From Thuidium tamariscinum (Eukaryota > Streptophyta > Bryopsida > Hypnales > Thuidiaceae): a DNA stretch of 64,000 nucleotides. Positions 23,481 through 34,050 of this stretch are shown in pieces. Below the pieces are notes generated by a model. It searched no databases. It saw nothing but the letters and a program-made list of their open reading frames with translations, and had not been told where the DNA came from. Position numbers and translations under genes: made by a program. The stretch lies in assembly GCA_947034885.2 (NCBI GenBank), contig OX344755.2, positions 24,063,052 to 24,127,051 on the forward strand. The letters run 5' to 3'. The stretch's first letter is position 1, and each line of letters opens with the position of its first letter.

Positions 23481-23626
23481 CCAGCGAAGACTTAATGGCA
23501 AGCCTCGTGCAACTGAAATTCCTCTACAAGGTAATAAGGTAACAGGCCAGAAACCGCCCATCTAAGGGCTGACACTGAATTTTGAGAAGGTCAAAAACCC
23601 AGCCTAAAGCCCTTGCCCAACCGAAG

Positions 23627-23668
23627 GTTTTAGGATTTAGGGTTTAGGGTTTAGGGTTTAGGATTTAA
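23627..23668. repeat. interstitial plant telomere-type repeat (telobox array)
   Basis: About five units of TTTAGGG or TTTAGGA in a row. On the minus strand this is a CCCTAAA telobox array about 800 bp upstream of the kinase promoter. Teloboxes are known plant promoter elements bound by TRB-type proteins. Confidence 0.85.
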
Positions 23669-24879
23669 GTTCCTTTTTACTTTTGCGTAAATGAGGGTAA
23701 AATGTCTAGTTTAGTAATTTAATAACTTAAGAAGTGCATTATAATTTGTATTCGGTAATTGATCTTTATTTTCCTAGCGTCAATCTAATTTTGCAAATTT
23801 TGAAGTAATTAAAAGAAATAACATGAAATGATTAAACTTATTGGTTCTAGTCTAAACACATACCTCTTCGGTTGATGCGTATCCGTTCTCAGTTGTGTCG
23901 TCAAAAAGCTCTACTTCCTCCCTTTCCATCTAATTTCATTCTCCCCCGTAAATTTAGGAAATAGGAGCTAATTTTAATAATTTAATCCGGCTTAATTAGC
24001 ATTTGCTATTTGATGGTCACACTATAACTCCTTGAGGAACTTAAATCATTTCCGTACAATGACTTTGCCTAAATCTAATTCAAGCGTACATACATCTATT
24101 TTACAAAATGGGGTCACATAAAATGCCTAATTGAATTCTTCAACCCAATTATATTGTTGTAACTTACTAGGAATCTAGGATGTTTTTTGGTATGAAAGAT
24201 GTGCATATGGATGTTTCCTACATATCTCCTCTTTGCAAATTAATGCTAATTCATCACCAATGTTTTACAATCAATTATCATGCTAAACCATGAGTTTTGA
24301 ATGAAACAATTCACCAAATACTGAATTTGACTTATGTGAAATCCACATTTGGTATGCTTGATTATATTATGCAAAATTCGTTTCAATGGCAGAATTGGAT
24401 GATCCTAAACTTGTTGGTGGGTAGTGTGTAATGTACACGGCTAAAATTTTACATTGCCTTCCAGTGCTTCATCTCATATCGAGAATGGCTGAAGTGATGG
24501 ACCCTAAATTTTAGAAGTTGCCCTACGGATATGTAGGGATTTAAACTTCTCAATTTTAAATTCGGGAGCCATCCGACTAGGCATGTATTTTTTAGGAAAT
24601 TAGATTAGTACTACATGTACATATTAGTATGTTACTATATTGCATAATATTCTGGTCATGTAGTCATGTACTCTACTTATGAGTTATGAAACTATGAGTT
24701 ATGAAAGTATAAGTGAATGGCGAGCACTAATTAGGAGTTTAGGACGGGGGCACTAGCAAGCAAGACTCCGTTAGTGGGCACCAACCAATTTTCAGAATTC
24801 AGACTCTTCTGCGGAACCCTAAACCACTCTAATGCTCTCTTTGCCGAAGTGTATGATAAACCCTAGAAGAAAGAGTTAG
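23669..24879. other. AT-rich spacer inside the hAT element
   Basis: No gene seen; no repeat structure beyond A/T runs. Confidence 0.4.
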
Positions 24880-25300
24880 AATTCCGCAAGTGTGTTAATG
24901 GTTTGAACCAAAAATACACGTCAAAGGGTTAAAAAAGTTACCCCAAAAAAATATAGAAAGGGTTTGGAAAGAAATTGTCGAGCCCTGTTCGAATAAAAAA
25001 AATGTGGAAATGGGTTGGAAAAAAATGTGTTAATGGTTCAATTAAAAAAAATAGGGAAAAGGTTTGAATCCCCAAAATGGAAGTGGTGTGAATAAAGCAA
25101 AACGTTAATGGTTTCGGGTGTTGGGCAAAAATATATAGAAGGGATTTGGACCAAAAAATGGGTTAATGGATCGACTAAAAAAATATGGAAATGATTCGGT
25201 TTGGAAAAAAATGTGGAAATGGTTTGAATAAAAAAAATGGGAATGGTTTGAATAAAAAAAATGGGAAAGGTTTGAATAAAAAAAATGGGAATGGTTTGAA
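24880..25300. repeat. minisatellite array A, about 24-30 bp units
   Basis: Units of the type GGTTTGAATAAAAAAAATGG, regular at 25200-25300 and diverged to the left. The same unit recurs in inverted orientation at 30690-31930, so the RING gene lies between two inverted arrays. Confidence 0.85.
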
Positions 25301-26929
25301 TAACAGACTCGGGGGTTCACCCCCTTTATCTTTTGGTAACCACGTGCGATAATGGGGTATTTAATGGGGGGGTATTTATGTCCTTCTCATGTTTTTTTCC
25401 CTCCCTATTAGTAGAAATAAAGCTACCGGAGTGTATTTTAGAGTACCCTATTTTCTTTTGTAAATTCTTTGAAGGACTATTTTTGAACACCCTATTTTTT
25501 TTCTACATTTCATAATTACAAAATATTGAGAAGATCAAAAACATTGTATACAAGGAAACATGTGAGCTTCAAGGATTTTGATGAACTAAGAACATGGTGA
25601 AACGCACAGCATATGCTATCTATATGCCACTAAAGAGTTTGAAAATCAAAAATCAAAGCTACAACTATTTATATTTCACCATTTATAAGAAAACAAAGCA
25701 CACAATAGAGAAATTAAACTATAGTATACAATCCTAATTAATGCAATATTTAAAACCAATTTAAAGGCACAAGAGCATATTCACATTCATTTATATAATA
25801 AGGAAAACTTAGGGAATTTAATAAGCCGATTGTGTTTAAAAACACAAGTATCAGTAAGTCTGCAAATCCATTCTAACATCTAAAATGAAGAAGTTCAAGG
25901 ACCTCTTGCTCTCAAATCAACTATTATGGTAGGAAGCTCACACGGAGGTTAATAAACTATGCAAGCTTTTTTATCTGCTTAATAGGACTATAGGAGGGTC
26001 TGAAATCTGAATTGGAAAGCTCATTGTGAGGAAACTAATTGTGGATTATATTGAAGCATGCTAAGATTTGATTTTTACTATATGAATGGATGGTTTTAGA
26101 GTTACAATGGATTCAATCGTAACTAAGTGTACTTATAGGTGTCTACTAATTTTATTCAAAATAAAAAATGGTTGTTAAACTACCTTCTTTCAAATGTGAA
26201 ATTGTTTTGAAATAATGATTAATTGAAGAATTCATTTCAGTTTTTGAAAGGGACACATTTAGAAACCATTTCAAACCATTTTTTACATGTTGCATTACTA
26301 GTTTATTCACCAAACCAGATTCTTTTAGAAACTGTGCATGTATAGATTTTCAAGGCTTACTGATCACAAATAGGGTCCTATGACAAATTGTGTTTGAAAA
26401 TTAATAATTAATTCAATTTTTCTTCCAAAAAATATGAAACAACTTGTATTAGATTCCTCATCTATTTCTCCTTGACTGAAAAATAAACTAAAAATATTTT
26501 CATCTAAAGACATACACGAAAAAGGCAAATCAACTCTTAATTTAAATAAGTGCAATCTTTGCCTCCTACCATGCATACATGGCTAACACACTTGTCACAA
26601 TCATGAATCCCAAAAAAATTTAAAAAGAAATACAAGATCTGAATGAGTCACACACTTGTCACAACCATGAATGAATCCCAAAATTTTTTAAAAAGAAATG
26701 CAAGCTGTGAATGTTAACTCACTGAGCTCCAATAAAAATTACAGTATACAGGTACTGCATTGGCAATCTTCACCAGTTCACCCACATTAAAATTCTGCTG
26801 TCTTACAGCTTATTGCATCTCAACTGCCTAAATGAATACCAATTGCGTAATTGGATCCTGGCTGTCTAATTGGATTCCACCTGCCTAATTGAAATTCAGT
26901 ATATATTGGGCCCACCTATTGGGCCCGTC
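25301..26929. other. AT-rich spacer inside the hAT element
   Basis: No gene seen. A short local duplication (CACACTTGTCACAA) lies near 26590-26660. Confidence 0.4.
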
Positions 26930-27700
26930 CAGGACCTGGGCAGGCCGTCACGGGGACGGAGAGCGTCCAGAAAACCGTCCAGGAAGACGGGCCCGTCCAG
27001 GACCTGCGCAGGCCGTCACGGGGACGGAGGGCGTCCCTAAAACCGTCCAGGAAGACGGGCCTGTCGAGGACGGCCAGGGAGGACTGACCCCTCTATTGCC
27101 CCTTTTTTACCCTTGCAGAAAACCCTGGAATTTCTTTTATTTTTCACACAAATTCTTTTTTGCAAATTCTGAATTCTTATTTGGAATCAGAGACCTCGAT
27201 TTAGCTAGGGGACGTGTTGAAATCTAAAATTTAATCGACACAAATTAGGGGGGAATTTTTTACATTTACCCTCCGGAGGGGCAATAGAGGGGTCAGTCCT
27301 CCCTGGCCGTCGAGGCCCTGGGCAGGCTGTCACGGGGACGGAGGGCGTCCAGAAAACCGTCCAGCAACACGGGCCCGTCCAGGACCTGGGCAGGCCGTCC
27401 GCAACGAATTTGGCTGCGGGCCGGAGCGTCGACCTGTCCGGGCAGGCTGTCCACAGCAGAACAGTGGCCGTCCAAGACCACGGGCAGGCCGTCACGAAGA
27501 GCCATTTTTGGCCATCGAATTTGCAATTCGGCGGAGTAATTATGCATTTTCGAACTCATGAGTGTTTTCGAACTCGTTGACGGCGCCGGACCTGTGGACG
27601 GCCTCTGCGACGTCATCCCGAAGTTGTCGACGGCCTCCCGAACCTCCGTCGACGCTCCCTGGACACCCCAGCCGTCGATGGCCGTCCGCATCAACGGCTC
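26930..27700. repeat. CCGTC motif cluster upstream of the RING gene
   Basis: GC-rich blocks repeat GGGCCCGTCCAGGACCTG and GCAGGCCGTCACGGGGACGG, twice in tandem at 26923-27070 and again at 27300-27400. The cluster ends shortly before the TATA box of the RING gene. Confidence 0.85.
27071..27309. repeat. perfect 32-bp inverted repeat around a 175-bp AT-rich centre
   Basis: 27071-27102 and 27278-27309 are exact reverse complements (arm begins CGGCCAGGGAGGACTGACCC). The centre is AT-rich, unlike the GC-rich surroundings. It may be a small insertion or a fold-back structure in the promoter-side cluster. Confidence 0.9.
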
Positions 27701-27766
27701 CAGGTGGTGCATGGCGATGTGATTAGACACAAATTAACACTCCTAACGAGGCTTGGTAATGGGGAG

Positions 27767-27773
27767 TATAAAT
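27767..27773 (+). promoter_or_regulatory. TATA box of the RING gene
   Basis: TATAAAT follows the CCGTC cluster and precedes a leader that ends in the GTGTGCAG splice acceptor at 27968, six bases before the preferred start codon. Confidence 0.55.
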
Positions 27774-27973
27774 CCCAAATTCAGCCACAATTAACCTTGC
27801 TTTCTCTCTTGAGTTGCTCTGTCCTAGCTTGAAAAAAGCTTTGCATTGCAATTCGGGAGGAAGTCAAGCATTTGGCTATTGCTTTGCCACATTCCAGTTG
27901 CCCTCACGCAACAGGAGGCAGAGCATAGTCATCTGTACATACATATCGTGTTGTGGCATTGTGTGCAGGTACT

Positions 27974-30337
27974 ATGGCCTTAAACCCTGGAGAGATGGTA
28001 CTACATGTAGAGAACCCCCCCATGGCAGAGAACCAGGAGGTGGTAATTGCTGGAAATCACCCCCCAGTGGTAGAAAACCAGGAGATGGTAACCCATGAAG
28101 GTGAACCCCCACACAGGAGGCGTCGTGGGAACAGGAGCACTGTAGACTGGGCGACTTTCAACACTGGAGAAGTTTTGGCCGAGCACGGGTGGGAACAGGC
28201 GCTTGAGCCATGGACCCGCACCACATGTCAGAGATACGTGGACTGGGCCCACATCAACCGCCATTTTCCACGGGAGAGAAATGAGACGCAAGTGCGATCT
28301 GGCGTTGCATTGATCAAGTATTGCGTACACCCAACGTTCAAGAAGCGGTTGACCGAGGTGGCATTGGCACTTTGGGGGACCCTCTCGAAGAAGGATGGAA
28401 CCCTCGCATTGTGTCAAATGGCGTATGCGGAGGTTTTTTTGGGCAAGGACGTGGATTGGAACACGTATCCGGCTAAACAACGGGGCGGCCGTTTCCCTAC
28501 TAAAAGCCGTAGAATTCCACCAAATCCTGAAGTGCAATTGGAGGGCGAAGGAGTGGCTGGGGCACAAGGGGACGAAGCGGCGGCCGCGGACCCCATGGAG
28601 GTCGACAATGCACCTCAAGGCGCCAACGAACAAAATCCGGTGGCTCCCGAATTGGAGGCGCCCATTGCCGGTCCAAGCGAGCCCATGCCACTCGCCATTC
28701 ACCCAATTCCCCCGTCCATGACAATTAATGAAGTATTTGGAGCAAATGGGGAATTAGAGGCATTACGTGCATTGGTGATTAAGCTACGTGAGGATGGTGC
28801 AGAAGCTGAGCGAAGGCACGAGATGGAGGTACAAGCCCACAACGCACGAGTGAAGGCTTTGGAGGAAACGAATGCTAAGTTACTAGCAAGTAACATTGAC
28901 TTGCTTGAACGTGAACGTCGCCAAAGCACGGATGGCACTCCACCATTGGATGAGGTCGTGGAGCGGGCCACATATGGTCTAATTGAGCCAGCTAACCCAT
29001 TGACGGTGCGCCGGGTGCGGCCTCATGGTATATTCCCAACACCACATTTTCGTGGTGAGAGTTCAAATGCGGCAACCCAATCAACAGATGCATTGGGCCA
29101 AGAGTTCATAAGCGTTGAGCGCGTGGCATACAATGCCCTTGTGGCACGAGCGGAGCGTGCAGAGGGTGAGTGCAATGAGGCCAAGGCCAACATGGAGACT
29201 GTATCAGCGGCTTTGGAGGGACTACAGGACGAGTTGGCATTTGTAAATGCCATGAAGGATAGATTGTTGCAACAAACGTCAACTACGAGGGAGCAAAAGT
29301 TGCTTGCCATGAGCAACATGAGATTGGCATGCACTTTGGCTATGAACGAGGTCGCACAACTGCAGCGTGAAGTCAGGAGAATAGCTGCAGAATTTAGAGA
29401 TGGTAGCCAACGTTATTTTGGCTTGACATCGTGGGCCCGACTGGAGGATATATTTCCAGTTACATTGCCCCAAAATCGCGATAATGCAAGCATTGATTGG
29501 GACGGGCATCCGCATCTAGACTTCCAATTCAACACCGCGAGATATCGATACGGGCCCGTGGATAGAGAAGGCAATGCCCCCTTACTGTGGCCCATAGTTC
29601 CCGAGTTTGTGAAGGATGGAACGACGTGCACGATTTGCATGGAACCGTTTGGACCCGAGGGTGGATTTTGCCTTGGAACGTGTGGACATATGTACCACCC
29701 CGGATGTCTCATTCCGCACATGGTCACAAGAAAGCGGTGCGCACAATGCAAGGCTCCTTTGCACCGGCGGTTGTACGTCCAATTTGGGTTGGAGGATTAC
29801 ATGCCCCCACACTTCGAGTTGAACGAAGAGAACTTGCCTGGCGATGAGAATAGAGGGAGTTGGGGTAATGACATGATATGGATGTGGAAGTGGGGCCATG
29901 ACAGTAGACACCTCGTCGTGCGCAGCGTGCAAGACATTCCGTGGAACGATGATGCGGAGATTACGGAGGTGTGCAAGAAGCTGATTAGTGCGGGCGATCC
30001 AGGGCGGCGAGTATTTTTTGGCCAACTTGCTGGTGGCCATTGGGACTTGGACCGACAGGAGTTCGTGCGCCAACCACATCCAGAGAATGTGGTTTTTGAC
30101 TCCAGTGGAAATCCTATCGGAATACTCCAAGACATGGATCATGAGGCACAAATGAGGTTCATCGAAGACACTACGTTCAATGAGGTGCAAATGTTGTCAA
30201 CCATTTCTTCCTACTTGCACGATCAATATGATCGGACCGTAGTGGCTACGTTGAACAGTTTGCAATCTAGAGAAGGATTGCAAGATTTTTTGAGAAATAG
30301 TATAGGCAGAGGCATTGTAGAACCAGAACAAGGTTGA
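27974..30337 (+). CDS. RING-H2 coiled-coil protein carried by the hAT element
   Basis: A 787-residue uninterrupted ORF, probably an E3 ubiquitin ligase. The ATG at 27974 is preferred over the in-frame ATG at 27953 because GTGTGCAG at 27961-27968 looks like a splice acceptor. The N-terminus has a basic RRRRGNR patch and a globular W-rich block (about 50-165) of no family I recognise. Acidic and proline-rich linkers follow, then coiled coils at about 258-318 and 386-475. The RING-H2 finger is C552, C555, C570, H572, H575, C578, C589, C592, a complete zinc-ligand set. About 195 further residues have no family I can name. It lies on the right half of the hAT element. A RING ligase could regulate transposase turnover or host silencing factors, but that is speculation. 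Confidence 0.82.
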   Translation: MALNPGEMVLHVENPPMAENQEVVIAGNHPPVVENQEMVTHEGEPPHRRRRGNRSTVDWATFNTGEVLAEHGWEQALEPWTRTTCQRYVDWAHINRHFPRERNETQVRSGVALIKYCVHPTFKKRLTEVALALWGTLSKKDGTLALCQMAYAEVFLGKDVDWNTYPAKQRGGRFPTKSRRIPPNPEVQLEGEGVAGAQGDEAAAADPMEVDNAPQGANEQNPVAPELEAPIAGPSEPMPLAIHPIPPSMTINEVFGANGELEALRALVIKLREDGAEAERRHEMEVQAHNARVKALEETNAKLLASNIDLLERERRQSTDGTPPLDEVVERATYGLIEPANPLTVRRVRPHGIFPTPHFRGESSNAATQSTDALGQEFISVERVAYNALVARAERAEGECNEAKANMETVSAALEGLQDELAFVNAMKDRLLQQTSTTREQKLLAMSNMRLACTLAMNEVAQLQREVRRIAAEFRDGSQRYFGLTSWARLEDIFPVTLPQNRDNASIDWDGHPHLDFQFNTARYRYGPVDREGNAPLLWPIVPEFVKDGTTCTICMEPFGPEGGFCLGTCGHMYHPGCLIPHMVTRKRCAQCKAPLHRRLYVQFGLEDYMPPHFELNEENLPGDENRGSWGNDMIWMWKWGHDSRHLVVRSVQDIPWNDDAEITEVCKKLISAGDPGRRVFFGQLAGGHWDLDRQEFVRQPHPENVVFDSSGNPIGILQDMDHEAQMRFIEDTTFNEVQMLSTISSYLHDQYDRTVVATLNSLQSREGLQDFLRNSIGRGIVEPEQG

Positions 30338-30689
30338 ATACCTTCTGGTGATGAGTTAGGCCATTAGACGAATGTATAGTATATTAGTATTGTAAATAGT
30401 ATTTGGCTATGACGACCATTTACGAGCGTTTGTTGCTCATGTTGCAAAAGTACATTTTTTGGGCAATGAAGCATTTTCATTTTTCTCGTACAACTGTATT
30501 GTTTGTTAAACACTTAAACTGAAAACTTAACCATGAACAAATGAAAAGAATACTCAATACGTTTGCTTGAAATGTATGTGCAACAAGTTCATTTAAATCC
30601 AATGCCATACTTTCACTTAAAGTAGATTTTGTAAGTTCACTTTTAAAAATTGCCAAAATTCTATTTTTTACATATGCCACAAGTATATA
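30338..30689. other. 3' flank of the RING gene
   Basis: AT-rich; no further coding signal seen. Confidence 0.4.
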
Positions 30690-31930
30690 TGCTTTTGTTT
30701 TTGATTCCCACCATTTCGAATTTTTTTAATCAAACCATTAACCCAAGTTTTTCCCACCGCATTTTTCCACATTTTTTTTTTCCACATGTCAAACCATAAC
30801 CATTTTTTTACCCTAACCCATTTCCATTTGTTAGATTCAAACCCTTTCCATATTTTAGATTGAACCCATTTCCATATTTTTATTAGTCGAACCATGAACA
30901 CATTTTCTTAAACCATTTCTATATTTTTTTGTCGTCCACATTTCAAACCATCAACGTTCTTTTTTATTCAAACCATTCCCATTTTATTGATTCAAACTAT
31001 TTCCAATTTGAGCCTTAACCATTAAGGCATTAACATTTTTTTTCCAAACCATTTCTAAATGTTTTTTATTCAACATTTCAAACCATGAAAGTTTTTTTTT
31101 TCAAACCATTTCCATATTATTTTTAATCAAACCCTGAACACATTTTCTTTCCAACTTATTTCCATATTTTTTTTAGTCAAACCATTAACACATTTTTTTT
31201 CACGACCCTTTCTATAAGTTTTTTTCCAACCTTTCAAACCATTGCCTTTTTTTTTATTCAACCCATTTCCATTTTTTTTTTTATTCGAAGCATTTTCATA
31301 TATTTTTTAGTCGAAACATGAACACATTTTTTTTCCAAACCATTTCTATATTTTTTTGTATTCAACATTTCAAATTATTAACTTTTTTTTAATTCAAAGC
31401 ATTTCCTTTTTCTTTTTCTTTGATTCAAACCATTTCCATATTTTTTTTAGTCGAACCATTAACCCATCTTTTTTCCAAACCATTTCTATATTTTTCTTTC
31501 TAACACCCTATACCATTACCGTTTTTCTTTACTCAAAACTTGGCCATTTTTTTACCCTAAACCATTTCCATATTTATTCTAGTCAAACAATTAACACATT
31601 TTTTCTCCAAACCATTTCTAAATTTGTTTTTCCAACATTTCAACCCATTTCCATATTTCTTTTAGTCAAACCCTAATCACATTTTTTTCCCAACCCATTT
31701 CCAAATTTTTTTGGTCGAGCCATTAACACATTTTTTTCCAAACCCTTTCTATATTTTTTTTTCATTCAACATTTCAAACCATTAACGTTTTTTTTATTCA
31801 AACCATTTCCATAATTTTTTTATTCGAACAATTAACACATTTTTTTTCAAAACCAGTTTTACATTTTTTTTTATTCACAATTCCAAACCATTAACGTTAT
31901 TTTCATTCAAACCATTTCCTTTTTTTTGAT
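30690..31930. repeat. minisatellite array B, inverted relative to array A
   Basis: About 1.2 kb of diverged units such as TTCAAACCATTTCCATATTT and AACCATTAACACATTTTTTT. Reverse-complemented they match the units at 24880-25300. Confidence 0.85.
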
Positions 31931-32099
31931 TCAAACCACCAAAACCTTTTTTTTAAATATAGAATATATATTATATTTAGACTATGGAAGGCCTAAAATA
32001 CAAAACCATGGGAAATTATTTTTTGAGAGATGGTTAAACCTCATAGACTAATGAGAAAATTTTGATTGCGAATATGAACTCAGACTTTTAAGTCTTACA

Positions 32100-32593
32100 A
32101 ATAAAGAATTCCAGTCCACGGAGCCCAGGCCGTCCATCCTGACCGTTGACGGCACGGCCAGGCCGTCCATCGAACCCAGGCCGTCCAACCTTCCTCTCAA
32201 TCCAAGCCGTCCTTCCCAAGCGTAGACCGTACCCAGACCGTCGATCTGGAGGCGTCCGTCCAGGCCGTCCACTGGACGTCCTGTCCATCGGGGCCGTCCA
32301 TACCCCGCGAGCGGGGCCGTCCCCTAAAACCGTCCACCGGATCCGGACCGTCCGCAGAACCTAGAGTGTCCATCCAAGCCGTCCAGTCAGCCAGGACCAT
32401 CCATCGGAACTGTCCACCGAGCACGTCCTTCCAGGCCGTCCACGGAGGTCGTCCGTGAGGGCGTCCACGACCGCTGTCACGATTTTTCATCCTCTGTCGC
32501 GGATTCTGTCGTGAATTTCATCCTGACGGACGCTCGGCTCCCCGTCACGTCAGCGGACGGACATCCTGACGGACGGATGTGACGCGACGGAAG
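32100..32593. repeat. CCGTC motif cluster, right subterminal region of hAT
   Basis: Dense CCGTCC/GGACGG words (CCAGGCCGTCCA and variants) lead up to the right terminus, mirroring the left end. The cluster is a candidate transposase-binding region. Confidence 0.85.
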
Positions 32594-33423
32594 CAACCCT
32601 GCTGTCAGCTGCATTTAGCAGGAGTAAGAAAACCAATAGAAGCACAAGTATGAGATGAAGTCACATGCAGAGGCCTGAAAAATGGTGACAAGAAATTGCT
32701 TCACAGCAGTGACTGTACGTTCTATGGCACTGCAGTGGGAATTCATACCTCGGATTCTTCGTTTTAATTCGTGCTACGAATTCAGTAACTTACAGATGAC
32801 TACAGATTCTGAGAATAGAGCGGACTTGCTTTTACTTATAATATCTGCAATGATTTCTGAACATCCATTCCTCCAGAGCAAATGTGAGTTACACGATTAT
32901 TCCTCCTCTGCCAACTGCTCTCATGGCCAAGACTAAACAAACTTTAAAAGTGTCATGACATCCTCCTCTCTGATGCATTTACTTTGAAACGTTATATTCC
33001 CAGAGACATTTAATATGCATGCATAAATCCTAGTAATGAAATGGAAGAAAGAACACAAAAATGGCTGCACGAAGAAAGCACTCACAGCATTCACTGTCAA
33101 CGATGACGCTCGGTTAAAGTTTACAGTGTCTACAGGAGAAAAGCAATAGGTAGGCCGTCACCACCATCATAACGGCAGCACTTCCAACTGGCATCCATGG
33201 TATGCCTTGCCCTCAGAAAACTTTCTTTCAGGTAGTAGGTACAGATGCTGCACAACCCAAACAAACAAAGAAATTATCGTTGTGAATACATAGTTTCTCT
33301 GATATTTTGACTCTTTTTATTGTCCTCTGCATCATTCAAATTGAGCTGCATGATATAGTTTCGTACACCCTACATTCTCAATAGTAACAACTGTATACTT
33401 GCCATGGATGTTCAATTACTTAC

Positions 33424-33645
33424 AAAGGAACGGGGAGTTCTCCACACAAAGTTGTACGGTGCACAACTGAAGGTGTCCTCACTTTCCCAAGTTGAAAACG
33501 TCCTGTACCGGCTGCCATATTCCCATTGCTTGTAGGTGAAGGTCGCCAATGCATATAGGCAACTATTCATCACCCAACGAGTCCCTTCTTGGCACTTGAA
33601 ATCTTTCAGGATCACATGATTGAAGCCCCAGAAAATTTTGTACAA
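33424..33645 (-). pseudogene. orphan exon-like segment, unknown protein
   Basis: The minus-strand reading contains FWGFNHVILKDF and ALATFTYKQWEYGSRY and ends at a perfect GTAAGT donor at 33423. A diverged second copy near 35000-35110 still reads GLNEVVLEDF but has stops. A further open stretch (CTYYLKESFLRAR) follows a TTGTGCAG acceptor near 33250. These could be exons of the minus-strand gene whose later exon is at 15320-15598. The family is not recognised. Confidence 0.35.
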
Positions 33646-33687
33646 CGTTCAGGGACGAGCCACTAGAGACAGTGACTCTTGTGTGAG

Positions 33688-34050
33688 CACTCGAAGAAAA
33701 GTGCAGTGGAACCCACAAAAACATGTTAGAAATTTTGTTGGAACCACAGAAACATATTTGGAAACTCCCAAATCACATGAGATTGGTTTTGTTCAGTTCC
33801 GCGTAATGTACACAAAATTTTGCCTCACATTCAGTGTTTATTTTATAATTCTACAAAACTCTATGGAAGAGTGCATTTTTGCGTTACAATTTTGCAAAAC
33901 TGTAACGCGGAAATGCAGTTCTATGCAGAACTTTGCGAAATTGTGCGTTGCAAATAAGGACCTCAACAAAACAAAAGTGATGTGATTTTGAAGGTTCCAA
34001 TACAGTTTTCGACGCTTTTCTGTGGGTTCTAACACATTTTTCTTCTACTG
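33688..34050. mobile_element. long-TIR MITE-like element, copy 1
   Basis: The left arm starts CACTCGAAGAAAAGTG; the right arm, inverted, starts CAGTAGAAGAAAAATG. The arms stay alignable for about 100 bp (GTTAGAA, GGAACC, AAATCACAT words). The centre contains TTGCGTTACAATTTTGC-type inverted words. The termini resemble those of CACTA-2, so it may be a CACTA-derived miniature element. No clear target duplication. Confidence 0.65.

Larger units (their letters stand above)
15599..32601. mobile_element. 17.0-kb composite hAT transposon with kinase-like and RING cargo
   Basis: Both ends read CAGGGTTG inward (15599-15606, and 32594-32601 on the minus strand), the CAGGG type usual in hAT. The flanks are TTGTCAGC (15591-15598) and CTGTCAGC (32602-32609), an 8-bp target duplication with one difference. 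The terminal repeat is short, but both ends continue into GC-rich GTGACG/CCGTC clusters. Inside are a hAT transposase (+), a kinase-like gene (-), a RING-H2 gene (+), three internal CCGTC clusters, two inverted minisatellite arrays and a nested 919-bp TTAA element. Typical hAT elements are only a few kb long and carry the transposase alone, so this is an unusually large, cargo-bearing member. Confidence 0.85.

Noticed and set aside
29582-30190. 202-residue minus-strand ORF
   Set aside because: Antisense shadow of the RING gene, where the sense frame carries complete zinc ligands.
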